NCBI GenBank assembly: GCA_902592265.1
Contig: CACJDV010000005.1
Location: forward strand, 1 to 61,493
Direction of reading: 5' to 3'
Source of the DNA: an uncultured Pelagibacteraceae bacterium
GTDB lineage: Bacteria > Pseudomonadota > Alphaproteobacteria > Pelagibacterales > Pelagibacteraceae
DNA length: 61,493 nt
Shown here: positions 36,588 through 45,069 of the stretch, one piece after another
How positions within the stretch are numbered: the first letter of the stretch is position 1
Layout: every line of letters begins with the position of its first letter
Notes under the pieces: model-generated
Database searches by the model: none
Seen by the model: the letters and a program-made list of their open reading frames with translations, nothing else
Told to the model about the DNA's origin: nothing
Translations under genes and position numbers: made by a program

Positions 36588-37654
36588 TTAAATAATTCTT
36601 TAAGTCCTTTTTCAGATGCTTCACATACACCTTTTTCGGTAATTAATCCTGTAACATATTTTGCTGGAGTTACATCAAAAGCTAAATTCATAGCTTTACT
36701 TTTTTTTGGATATATTTGAATCTTTCTTATATCTCCTTTTTCATCTAAACCTTCAATCTGAGATAATTCATCTGAATTTCTCTCCTCGATTGGAATATCT
36801 TTATGATCTTTTATATTCCAGTCAATTGTTGAACTTGGTAATGCAACATAAAAAGGAATTTTATTATCAAATGCAGCAAGTGCTTTTAAGTAAGTTCCAA
36901 CTTTATTACAAACATCTCCATTAGCTAAAGTTCTATCTGTTCCAACTATACACATATCAACTTCACCTCTTTGCATTAGAATACCACCTGTATTATCTGC
37001 GATGATTGTATTTTTAATTCCTTCTTCATTTAATTCATAAGATGTAAGATTTGCACCTTGATTTCTAGGTCTAGTTTCATCTGCCCATACATGAATGGGA
37101 ATTCCTTTTTTATGTGCATGATAGATAGGAGAAGTTGCCGTTCCCCAATTTATTGTTGCAAGCCAACCTGCATTACAATGAGTTAATATATTAACTGTAT
37201 CTTTTTTTTTATTATAGATCTCTTCAATAATTTTTAGTCCATTTAATCCTATATTTTCACAAAATTTAACATCTTCCTCACATATATCTTTTGCTTCATT
37301 TAATGCTATTTCTAAGATTTTTTCGCTATTAACACCTAATAATTTATTCATCATTCTATCAACAGCCCACTTTAAATTTATTGCTGTTGGTCTTGAACTA
37401 ATTAAATCTCTTGCTGACTTCTTTAAAAATGATTGGTCATTATTTTCGATTATGGCTAAAACCATTCCATAAGCTGCCGTAGCCCCTATTAGAGGTGCGC
37501 CTCTAACTTCCATTACCTTAATCGCATTTATTGAGTCCTCAACAGTTTTAAGATCTTTAATAATAAATTGGTGTGGAAGTTTTGTTTGATCAATAATTTT
37601 TACAACATTATTTTCAAACCATATAGTACGATATTCTTTTCCTTCAATTTTCAT
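36584..37654 (-). CDS. mtnA: S-methyl-5-thioribose-1-phosphate isomerase
   Basis: 356 residues of the eIF2B-related isomerase family. It contains GAPLIGATAAYGM, the catalytic cysteine of THCNAGWLAT (near residue 160) and the Asp of VGTDRTLANGDVCNKVGTY. It converts 5-methylthioribose-1-phosphate to the ribulose form in MTA salvage. The start overlaps the hydrolase stop by 4 bp and its stop overlaps the aldolase start. The order mtnP, hydrolase, mtnA, aldolase, speH-speE fusion makes a coherent polyamine by-product pathway. Confidence 0.94.
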   Translation of the reverse strand: MKIEGKEYRTIWFENNVVKIIDQTKLPHQFIIKDLKTVEDSINAIKVMEVRGAPLIGATAAYGMVLAIIENNDQSFLKKSARDLISSRPTAINLKWAVDRMMNKLLGVNSEKILEIALNEAKDICEEDVKFCENIGLNGLKIIEEIYNKKKDTVNILTHCNAGWLATINWGTATSPIYHAHKKGIPIHVWADETRPRNQGANLTSYELNEEGIKNTIIADNTGGILMQRGEVDMCIVGTDRTLANGDVCNKVGTYLKALAAFDNKIPFYVALPSSTIDWNIKDHKDIPIEERNSDELSQIEGLDEKGDIRKIQIYPKKSKAMNLAFDVTPAKYVTGLITEKGVCEASEKGLKELFK

Positions 37655-38583
37655 TTTAACCTTGAGGCAATAAAATTAAGAATTTCTGCATTATAGTGTT
37701 GAAAACATAATCCTTGGTTCATTTCATGACCTGGATTTTTACGAGCTGTAATATTTTCTTGCCAATCATCTCCTTTTACAACACAAGATTTTCCTTTAAT
37801 TTTATAATCTTCAGAAATAACAATTCTTTTAACTCCTGGTACTTCTTCTAACCAGTCAGATAACAGTCCCTCCCATTTATCCTTGGGGTGAGTGAAAGCT
37901 AAAACAGGTACATTATCAGATTGTTTAATATTATTAATTTGTCTTACTCGTAATTGAGCAGGGCCTGGATATTTTTTAGCAAATTTTTCTAATGCCTTTT
38001 CAGAGCCTACTTTTTTTACTTTATAAGTTTTAGATAGCTTACCAAAGCAAGCTTGCATATATGATATGCCTCCGCCTACTTTTTCCGGGTAAGCTGATAA
38101 CAACATTAGAGTTAATAGACCCCCACATGAATGACCTGATATAATAATTTGTTTTCTAGGAACCCCTATGCTTATAAATTTTTCAACTAATTCTAAATTT
38201 TTTTCAATTCTTTTATCTAATTTGTGCTTACCAACATAAGGAGTTTTAGAGTTCCACCAATGTTTTTTTAATGACATATCACCTGCAAAATCATTTGAGC
38301 AGAAATTATAAACCATAATTTTTTTACCATTAATTTCCTGATCAACTAATGAGGCTTGATTTCTAATTTGATTTACCCAAACACATTCATTTTTGTGAGC
38401 TTTATCATTTGAATTTTGACCATGATTATAAATAATTATAATTTTCTTTTTAGGGTCATCAATATTAATACCTTCTTTTACTGAGGCTGATTTGGTAATA
38501 AAACCACTTTTTAAAATTTTTCCATTTGCGTAGACTGTATTTGGGATTATTAAAAATATTAAAATTAATAATAATTTTTTCAT
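37651..38583 (-). CDS. Secreted alpha/beta-hydrolase of unknown substrate
   Basis: 310 residues beginning with a signal peptide (MKKLLLILIFLIIPNTVYANG, cleavage likely near residue 20). The mature part has an alpha/beta-hydrolase fold with the nucleophile-elbow GHSCGGLLTLML near residue 150, an HPKDKW aspartate candidate near 217 and a GHEMNQ histidine candidate near 288. It is therefore exported to the periplasm. I do not recognise a specific family. It is wedged between mtnP and mtnA with 4-bp overlaps on both sides. Confidence 0.72.
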   Translation of the reverse strand: MKKLLLILIFLIIPNTVYANGKILKSGFITKSASVKEGINIDDPKKKIIIIYNHGQNSNDKAHKNECVWVNQIRNQASLVDQEINGKKIMVYNFCSNDFAGDMSLKKHWWNSKTPYVGKHKLDKRIEKNLELVEKFISIGVPRKQIIISGHSCGGLLTLMLLSAYPEKVGGGISYMQACFGKLSKTYKVKKVGSEKALEKFAKKYPGPAQLRVRQINNIKQSDNVPVLAFTHPKDKWEGLLSDWLEEVPGVKRIVISEDYKIKGKSCVVKGDDWQENITARKNPGHEMNQGLCFQHYNAEILNFIASRLK

Positions 38584-39452
38584 TTTTTTAATACCCTACC
38601 TGCTACTGTATTTAATTTTTCAATTGTTTTTTGTGTTCTTTTTTCTGGAGCAGTAATTATTGCTACATCTAAACAATTATTTGTTGGATCATTAGGATCA
38701 ATATGATTTTCAAAGTTCTCTATTAAGTTTTTGATCATATTTTTTGCTTTAGCAGCATTACCTAATAAAACTTTTACAACTTGTTGAACATCAACGTTTT
38801 CATGATCAGGGTGCCAACAATCATAGTCTGTGACCATTGATACAGAAGCATATCTTATCTCTGCTTCTCTAGCTAATTTTGCCTCCGGCATATTTGTCAT
38901 ACCAATTACATCAGCCTTCCAAGATCTATATAAATTTGACTCTGCATATGTGGAAAATTGCGGTCCTTCCATTACAACGTATGTTCCATTTCTTTGATAT
39001 TGAATTTTTTCTTTATTTATTGCCTCTTCACATGCGTTCATCAAACCATTAGATGTTGGATGAGCCATAGAAACATGAGCAACAATTTCATCTTCAAAAA
39101 ATGTTTTTTCTCTTGCAAATGTTCTGTCGATAAATTGGTCAACAATAACAAATTTTCCTGGTGGCAAATCCTCTTTTAATGATCCTACCGCTGATACTGA
39201 AACTATATCTGTTACACCTAATTGTTTAAGAGCATCAATATTTGCTCTAAAATTTATTTTTGAAGGAGAAATAAAATGACCTCTTCCATGTCTTGGTAAA
39301 AAATAAACTTCTTTATTATTATAGTTAGTTTTTAAAATTTGGTCTGAGGGTTTTCCCCAAGGAGTGGTTAAATCTAATAATTCTCGATTTTTGAACTCCT
39401 CTACATCATAAAGGCCACTGCCACCAATAATTGCTAATTTACTTATTGTCAT
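38580..39452 (-). CDS. mtnP: S-methyl-5'-thioadenosine phosphorylase
   Basis: 290 residues of the purine nucleoside phosphorylase family. It shows AIIGGSGLYDVEEF at the start, the phosphate-site RHGRGHFISPSKINFRAN and MEGPQFSTYAES, GMTNMPEAKLAREAE, and a substrate-specificity DYDCWH. It splits methylthioadenosine from polyamine synthesis into adenine and 5-methylthioribose-1-phosphate. It is the first gene of the operon, sharing a 41-bp intergenic region with the divergent apt gene. Confidence 0.93.
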   Translation of the reverse strand: MTISKLAIIGGSGLYDVEEFKNRELLDLTTPWGKPSDQILKTNYNNKEVYFLPRHGRGHFISPSKINFRANIDALKQLGVTDIVSVSAVGSLKEDLPPGKFVIVDQFIDRTFAREKTFFEDEIVAHVSMAHPTSNGLMNACEEAINKEKIQYQRNGTYVVMEGPQFSTYAESNLYRSWKADVIGMTNMPEAKLAREAEIRYASVSMVTDYDCWHPDHENVDVQQVVKVLLGNAAKAKNMIKNLIENFENHIDPNDPTNNCLDVAIITAPEKRTQKTIEKLNTVAGRVLKK

Positions 39453-39493
39453 GTTATAAAATTAATTTAATTATACTTTTATAATTTACTCTT

Positions 39494-40021
39494 ATGAATT
39501 TAAAAGACTTTATTAGATCTATCCCAGATTATCCCAAAAAAGGTATTTTATTTAGGGATATAACTACGCTAATTAAAAATGAAAAAGCTTTTTCAGAAAC
39601 AGTTGACCAAATCACAGAAAGATCAAAAAAGATGAATTTTAATAAGATAGCAGCTATTGAGTCTAGAGGATTTGTTTTTGCATCTGCAGTTTCCTATACT
39701 TTAAAAAAACCATTCATACTATTAAGAAAAAAAAATAAATTACCAGCAGATGTTCACTCGGTTGATTTTGAATTAGAGTACGGAAGAGCCACAATCGAAG
39801 TTCATAAAGACTCCATAGATGATGGGGACTCTATCCTAATTATTGATGATTTAATTGCTACTGGTGGTACTGCAAATGCTGCGGCAAAACTAGTAGAAAT
39901 CTCCAAAGGTAAAGTTGCTGGATTTATATTTGTAATTAATCTTTTTGATCTAAATGGCTCAGAAAGTTTAGTTAAAAAAGGATACCAAGTAGAAAACTTA
40001 ATTGAGTTCCCAGGTCATTAA
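39494..40021 (+). CDS. apt: Adenine phosphoribosyltransferase
   Basis: 175 residues. The PRPP-binding loop LIIDDLIATGGTANAAAKL is at about residues 115-134 and the IESRGFVFASA motif lies near residue 56. It salvages adenine to AMP. Divergent position facing mtnP is meaningful, since MtnP releases adenine. The 41-bp region between the start codons must carry both promoters. Confidence 0.94.
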   Translation: MNLKDFIRSIPDYPKKGILFRDITTLIKNEKAFSETVDQITERSKKMNFNKIAAIESRGFVFASAVSYTLKKPFILLRKKNKLPADVHSVDFELEYGRATIEVHKDSIDDGDSILIIDDLIATGGTANAAAKLVEISKGKVAGFIFVINLFDLNGSESLVKKGYQVENLIEFPGH

Positions 40022-40025
40022 ATTC

Positions 40026-40898
40026 TTATAGTTTAGGCCTATAATCAGATTTTTTCCCTATCATGGAACTGATTAATCCTTGTAATCTCATCTGATAAAC
40101 TTTTCTTTTAAAAGTATTAAAAGTAATCAAATAATAGAAAAATTTTATTTTTGCAGAAATCAAGTTTTTTAAAATTTTTAATAGTGCAATTAAATAACCA
40201 TAATGTTTTTTATTAAAATAAAATTTTGACCACATCCAATGCCAATTTCTTAAATATTCAATCTCATTTTCATACATTGGATCAACAGCTTTTCCACCCA
40301 AATGATTAATAGTTGATTTAGGAACAATATAAATATTTTCGTCATTTTCATTCAATCGTTTACATAAATCTTCATTTTCAAGATATAAAAAAAAATTTTC
40401 GTCAAAAAAATTAAAATTAATTAACTTTTTTAATCTTTTTAAATTTAAGAGCATTGCGTATCCATCTACACTTTTTACCTTAAAAGGTTTAATTGGATCA
40501 TAGTTATGACCCTTTTTTAAAATATAATTTGGATATTTTTGTTTATTTGAAATTGGAGCTATAATTCCAAAGTCATCAATTTCACTTGATACTGCAAATA
40601 TTTCTCTCATAGAATTACTTTCTAAAGTTACATCAGGATTTAATATGAGAGCAAAATCTTTTTTCACATTTTTAATACCTAAATTATTTCCTGCACCCAT
40701 ACCTAAATTTTCTTTTGATAAAATACATTTGACATTTTGATATTTCGACTCAATTTTTTTTTTTAATTCAACATTATTTGAATTATCAATAACAATTATT
40801 TCTATCTCGCTATCAACAGAGTTAATACAATTTTCGATCACATGTTCACTTTTAAAACTAACAATTATGACTGAAAGATTTTGCCTAGTTATTGACAT
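40026..40898 (-). CDS. Glycosyltransferase family 2 (rhamnosyltransferase-like)
   Basis: About 290 residues of GT-A fold: LSVIIVSFKSEHVIENCINS near the start, the D-x-D-type FALILNPDVTLE and YLENEDLCKRL, resembling WbbL-type rhamnosyltransferases. I choose ATG 40898 (MSITRQNLS) over an upstream in-frame TTG at 40949 that adds hydrophobic residues not in the family. It converges with apt and is divergent from rfbB, suggesting a rhamnose-type acceptor for the adjacent dTDP-sugar genes. Confidence 0.85.
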   Translation of the reverse strand: MSITRQNLSVIIVSFKSEHVIENCINSVDSEIEIIVIDNSNNVELKKKIESKYQNVKCILSKENLGMGAGNNLGIKNVKKDFALILNPDVTLESNSMREIFAVSSEIDDFGIIAPISNKQKYPNYILKKGHNYDPIKPFKVKSVDGYAMLLNLKRLKKLINFNFFDENFFLYLENEDLCKRLNENDENIYIVPKSTINHLGGKAVDPMYENEIEYLRNWHWMWSKFYFNKKHYGYLIALLKILKNLISAKIKFFYYLITFNTFKRKVYQMRLQGLISSMIGKKSDYRPKL

Positions 40899-40952
40899 AA
40901 TATATATATACTCGACTATACTAAAATTTATTTTTAATGTAAAAATCAAAAA

Positions 40953-41966
40953 ATGAAAAAAATTATAGTTACTGGTGGTTTAGGGTTCATAGGGAGCAAT
41001 CTAATCGAATTTTTATTAAAAAAAAATTTTCAAGTAACTAACATAGATAAAGCAACTTATTCATCAAATTATTATAATGTAAAAGAATTTAACAGATCTA
41101 AAAATTATAAGTTTGTGAAACTTGACATTGCAAATAAGAAAATAATCAAAATATTTGAAAATTTTAAGCCCTCAGGTATTTTTAACTTAGCTGCAGAGAC
41201 TCATGTTGATAGATCAATTGATAATCCAAACAGTTTTATACAAAGTAATATTGTTGGGGTATATAATTTACTTGAATGTTTTAAAAATTTTTCAAAAAAA
41301 AATAAATCTAGATTAATTCATATCTCTACCGATGAAGTCTATGGTGATGTTTTAAGAGGGAGAACTAATGAAAATTATCCCTACAATCCCAGTTCACCTT
41401 ATGCAGCTAGTAAGGCTGCATCTGATCATTTAGTTAGTTCGTATATAAGAACTTATAATTTACCTGCCATAGTTACAAATTGTTCTAATAATTATGGTCC
41501 AAAGCAACATCCAGAAAAATTAATTCCAAAACTGATTTACAATATAATGAATAACCGAGCTCTTCCGATATATGGTAAAGGAACCAATTCAAGAGAATGG
41601 ATATACGTAAAGGATCATTGTGAGGCATTAATAAAAGTTTTTCATAAAGGAAAATTAGGTGAATTTTACAATATTGGATCAAATAAAAACTTAAATAATT
41701 TGCAAGTCACGAAAGAGCTCTTAAAGAAATCAAAAAAAATTATTAAACTTGGCAAAAAAGTAAAAATTAATTTTGTTAAAGACCGCCCGGGCCATGATGT
41801 TAGATATGCTCTTAATAGTAATAAGATTAAGAAAGAACTCAAATGGTATCCAAAAACAAATTTTTCTAAAGGAATAGAATTCACACTTAATTGGTATTAT
41901 AAGAATAAGTCTTACTACAAATCACTATCAAAAAGAGATATTATAAATAGGTTGGGAAAAAAATGA
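40953..41966 (+). CDS. rfbB: dTDP-glucose 4,6-dehydratase
   Basis: 337 residues of the extended SDR family. It has a TGGLGFIGSNLIEFL NAD-binding motif, HISTDEVYGDVLRG (catalytic Asp and Glu), and the YAASKAASDHLV catalytic Tyr-x3-Lys near residue 150. It makes dTDP-4-keto-6-deoxyglucose, the branch point for dTDP-deoxy sugars. It begins the plus-strand rfb cluster and overlaps rfbA by 4 bp. Confidence 0.94.
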   Translation: MKKIIVTGGLGFIGSNLIEFLLKKNFQVTNIDKATYSSNYYNVKEFNRSKNYKFVKLDIANKKIIKIFENFKPSGIFNLAAETHVDRSIDNPNSFIQSNIVGVYNLLECFKNFSKKNKSRLIHISTDEVYGDVLRGRTNENYPYNPSSPYAASKAASDHLVSSYIRTYNLPAIVTNCSNNYGPKQHPEKLIPKLIYNIMNNRALPIYGKGTNSREWIYVKDHCEALIKVFHKGKLGEFYNIGSNKNLNNLQVTKELLKKSKKIIKLGKKVKINFVKDRPGHDVRYALNSNKIKKELKWYPKTNFSKGIEFTLNWYYKNKSYYKSLSKRDIINRLGKK

Positions 41967-42826
41967 TAAAAAAAGGAATTATTTTAGCTGGAGGTAAAGG
42001 AACAAGAATGAGTCCCTTAACAAAAGCAGTAAATAAACAATTACTTCCAATCCATGATAAACCATTAATTTTTTATCCGCTATCAATTCTCATGCTTGCT
42101 AAAATAAAAAATATTTTAATTATTGTTAACAAAGGCCAATTAAATCAATATAAAAAAATTTTACCTAATGGAAAAAATTTAGGGATTGAAATTAATTACT
42201 TAGAGCAAGATAAGCCAAGAGGTTTGCCAGATGCATTTGTTGTAGGTGAAAAATTTATTGGTAAAGATAATGTAGCCATGATTTTAGGAGATAACTTTTT
42301 CTATGGTCAAAATTTAACTAGCCAATTATTGAATTATACAAAACTTAAAAAAGGTGCGAAGGTTGTGCTGCATAGAGTTCAAAAACCTGAATCTTTTGGC
42401 GTAGCAAAAATAAATAAAAAAAATAAGATTATGAGTATAAAAGAAAAGCCAAAAAAATTTTTGTCAGATCTTGCAATAACTGGCTTATATTTTTTTGATT
42501 ATAATGTTGTAAAATATGCAAAAAAATTAAAACCTTCAAAAAGAGGAGAGGTTGAAATCGTAGATCTTTTAAATTTTTACAGAATAAAAAATCAATTATC
42601 TGCAGAAATTATTGGTAGAGGTGGAGCATGGCTAGATACTGGTTCAATTGAGGATTTTTACAAAACTTCTGCGTTTGTATCGGCTATCGAGAATAGGCAA
42701 GGTCTCAAAGTTGCTTGTTTAGAAGAGATTGCATTTAATTATAAATGGATAGGAAAAAAAGAAATCAACAATGCAATTAATTTTTATGGTCAATGTAATT
42801 ACTCAAATTATTTGAAAAAATTATAA
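41963..42826 (+). CDS. rfbA: Glucose-1-phosphate thymidylyltransferase
   Basis: 287 residues. The nucleotidyltransferase signature GIILAGGKGTRMSPLTKAVNKQLLPIHDKPLIFYP opens the protein, followed by AMILGDNFFYGQ, KEKPKKFLSDLAITGLYFFD and GRGGAWLDTGSIEDF. It activates glucose-1-phosphate with dTTP. It overlaps rfbB and is followed by a 32-bp gap to the RgpF-like gene. Confidence 0.95.
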   Translation: MIKKGIILAGGKGTRMSPLTKAVNKQLLPIHDKPLIFYPLSILMLAKIKNILIIVNKGQLNQYKKILPNGKNLGIEINYLEQDKPRGLPDAFVVGEKFIGKDNVAMILGDNFFYGQNLTSQLLNYTKLKKGAKVVLHRVQKPESFGVAKINKKNKIMSIKEKPKKFLSDLAITGLYFFDYNVVKYAKKLKPSKRGEVEIVDLLNFYRIKNQLSAEIIGRGGAWLDTGSIEDFYKTSAFVSAIENRQGLKVACLEEIAFNYKWIGKKEINNAINFYGQCNYSNYLKKL

Positions 42827-42858
42827 ATATTTGATTTAAAAATCTCTGCTAATTGTTA

Positions 42859-43671
42859 ATGAAAAAAAAAAATAACCTTATATTTGCGCATTATCATTCA
42901 AGTGGACTAATTAGAAAAGATATTTTGGACTTTTTAAAAAAAAGTAAAACTTTCTTTCATAAGATTGTTTTAATATCAACAAATCTTAAAAAAAAAGAAA
43001 AGAAAAAAATTCCCAAAAACATTAAGGTAATAATAAGAAAAAACATTGGATATGATTTTTTTTCTTACAAAATAGGTTTGGACTACTTTCTAAAAAAAGA
43101 AAAAAAAAAATTAGACATTAATTTATTTTTTATCAATTCAAGTGTTTTATTTGTGAATACAGATAAATTAATCAGATCATTTAGAAATATAAAAATATGT
43201 AAAGATGAGATTTGGGGTTTAACTAAATCTTATGAACTAGCGGAGCATTTACAATCATATTTTTTTTGTTTTTCAATATCTATACTTAAAAATAAATTAA
43301 TCCTAAATTGGTGGAAAAAAATAAGACCTTATAAAAAAAGGCAAACAATAGTGGATAAATATGAGCTAGGTATGTCAGATTTAATGATAAAAAATAATAT
43401 TAAACTGCAATCAATATTTAAAAAAAATATCGACCTATTTCCAAAAAATATAGTTCAGAAAATTACTCAAAGATATAAAGAAATTTTTTACAAACAAAAA
43501 AAAATATATAAAAAAAATCCTACTAATTATTTTTGGAAAGATTTTTACGCTCAATTTGGGTTAGTAAAGATTGAACTAATTAAGTTAAATCCAAAAAAAA
43601 TCGATATCAAAAAACTAACAATGATTCTTAATAAGAGGAAAGGTTTGATAGAAGAGGCCAAAAATAATTAG
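42859..43671 (+). CDS. RgpF-like rhamnan synthesis protein (glycan synthesis)
   Basis: About 270 residues, very lysine-rich. The segments IIRKNIGYDFFSYKIGLDYF, FINSSVLFVNTDKLIRSF, WGLTKSYELAEHLQSYFFCF and KYELGMSDLMIKN match the RgpF/rhamnan synthesis F family, which extends rhamnose-type polymers. I take ATG 42859; a TTG two codons upstream (42853) is unlikely. AT-rich composition and many AAA codons are stronger here than in the flanking core genes. Confidence 0.75.
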   Translation: MKKKNNLIFAHYHSSGLIRKDILDFLKKSKTFFHKIVLISTNLKKKEKKKIPKNIKVIIRKNIGYDFFSYKIGLDYFLKKEKKKLDINLFFINSSVLFVNTDKLIRSFRNIKICKDEIWGLTKSYELAEHLQSYFFCFSISILKNKLILNWWKKIRPYKKRQTIVDKYELGMSDLMIKNNIKLQSIFKKNIDLFPKNIVQKITQRYKEIFYKQKKIYKKNPTNYFWKDFYAQFGLVKIELIKLNPKKIDIKKLTMILNKRKGLIEEAKNN

Positions 43672-43733
43672 AATTAATTTCGAGTAAAATATAATTTGTT
43701 GATAAATTATTTTATGTTTATAAAAGATGATTA

Positions 43734-44267
43734 ATGAAAAAAATTAAAACCAAGTTTAAAGATTTAATAGTATTTCATTCAAAAAGTCATTTTGACTCTA
43801 GGGGATATTTTAGAGAATTGGTTCTTGAAAAAGAAGTAAAGACTAAGTTAAAATTTTATGTCGTTTCAAAATCTAAAAAAAATGTTCTTAGAGGTCTTCA
43901 TTTTCAAAAAAAAAGATCTCAAGGAAAATTTCTTTCAGTTTTGAAAGGTGAAATATTTGATGTTGCATTAGATTGTAGACCTGGTTCCAAAACTTTTGGT
44001 AAACATTTTAAAATATTTTTAAGTGAAAAAAACTGTAAGTCTATATATATACCTCCTGGATTTGCCCACGGATTTCTTGGAATGAAAGAAGAGAACATAG
44101 TTATGTATGGGTGTACTCAATATAGAGATGCAAAAAGTGAGTCTGGAATAATTTGGAATGATCCATACTTAAAAATAAGATGGCCCAAATCAAAACCAAT
44201 TCTCTCTACTAAAGATAAAAATAATCAACCATTCAAATATTTTTTTGGTTCAAATGAAAAACGCTAA
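43734..44267 (+). CDS. rfbC: dTDP-4-dehydrorhamnose 3,5-epimerase
   Basis: 177 residues of the RmlC cupin fold. It has FDSRGYFRELVLEKEV, VLRGLHFQKKRSQGKFLSVLKGEIFDVALDCR (catalytic His in GLHFQ) and the YIPPGFAHGFLGM segment. It epimerises C3 and C5 of dTDP-4-keto-6-deoxyglucose. A typical RmlD is not adjacent; an SDR two genes later may serve as reductase. The next ORF starts inside its 3' end. Confidence 0.93.
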   Translation: MKKIKTKFKDLIVFHSKSHFDSRGYFRELVLEKEVKTKLKFYVVSKSKKNVLRGLHFQKKRSQGKFLSVLKGEIFDVALDCRPGSKTFGKHFKIFLSEKNCKSIYIPPGFAHGFLGMKEENIVMYGCTQYRDAKSESGIIWNDPYLKIRWPKSKPILSTKDKNNQPFKYFFGSNEKR

Positions 44268-45069
44268 TATTTTTTGTTTGTGTCTTGAAAATACTTTATT
44301 AAAAAAAGTAAAAGATTTAAACTATGTGCCGGTTGGCTTAGGAGTAGAAAAATTTTCTTCAGAATGGTTAACAGATAAAGATGGAGAAAATATATCAAAA
44401 AAAAATAGTTTTTATGGAGAATATACTTTTCATTACTGGTTATGGAAAAATCATTTAGACAAAATTTCTGATGATACTTGGATAGGTTTTTGTGCTTACA
44501 GAAGATTTTGGCAAAATAAAAATGAAAAACTTGAAGAAAACTTTGATTTTAAAAACTCTGTTTTAAATCATATACCTGACGAATGGAATAATTATGACGT
44601 TATTTTGGGGGATAAAATTTCAGTCGAAGAACTTAAATGGATGAAAGTTCTTAAGTATGGTAAAATGGCTTTAATTAGAAACCCTTACGCTATTTTTAAA
44701 AAAAAAAGAAATATTAGATTTCATTTTGATATGTTTCATGGAAATGGTGTTTTAGATAAAGCTATTAATCTTTTAAACGAAAAGGATAAAAATGACTTTA
44801 AACAATTTGTGTTCAATGAAACTTCGTACAATCAGGGTAATATGTTTATTTGTAAATCTAAAAATATTATAAAAAATTATTATAATACGTTATTTGAATG
44901 GTTAGAAAAATGCGAAAATGTTTTTGGATTTGACTTACAAGGATACGGCAATATAAGGATTTATGCATTTTTAGCAGAAAGATTTCTTCCATATTGGTTT
45001 AACAAATATTCAAATGTTAAAGAATGGCCAATAGTTTTTTACGATTTGAGAAAATTAAATGAAAAATAA
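44254..45069 (+). CDS. DUF4422-type glycosyltransferase
   Basis: About 271 residues. Motifs KDGENISKKNSFYGEYTFHYWLWKNHL, IGFCAYRRFW and NETSYNQGNMFICK match the DUF4422 domain found in surface-polysaccharide loci. I start at ATG 44254, which overlaps rfbC by 14 bp; the TTG at 44245 is less likely. It is probably a GT-A like sugar transferase for the polymer made by this cluster. It overlaps the methyltransferase by 11 bp. Confidence 0.8.
   Translation: MKNANIFCLCLENTLLKKVKDLNYVPVGLGVEKFSSEWLTDKDGENISKKNSFYGEYTFHYWLWKNHLDKISDDTWIGFCAYRRFWQNKNEKLEENFDFKNSVLNHIPDEWNNYDVILGDKISVEELKWMKVLKYGKMALIRNPYAIFKKKRNIRFHFDMFHGNGVLDKAINLLNEKDKNDFKQFVFNETSYNQGNMFICKSKNIIKNYYNTLFEWLEKCENVFGFDLQGYGNIRIYAFLAERFLPYWFNKYSNVKEWPIVFYDLRKLNEK

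Noticed and set aside
40026-40050. Short TTATAG/CTATAA hairpin with T-run as apt terminator
   Set aside because: It is AU-only at the stem ends and lies in the 3' end of the convergent glycosyltransferase; too weak to call.
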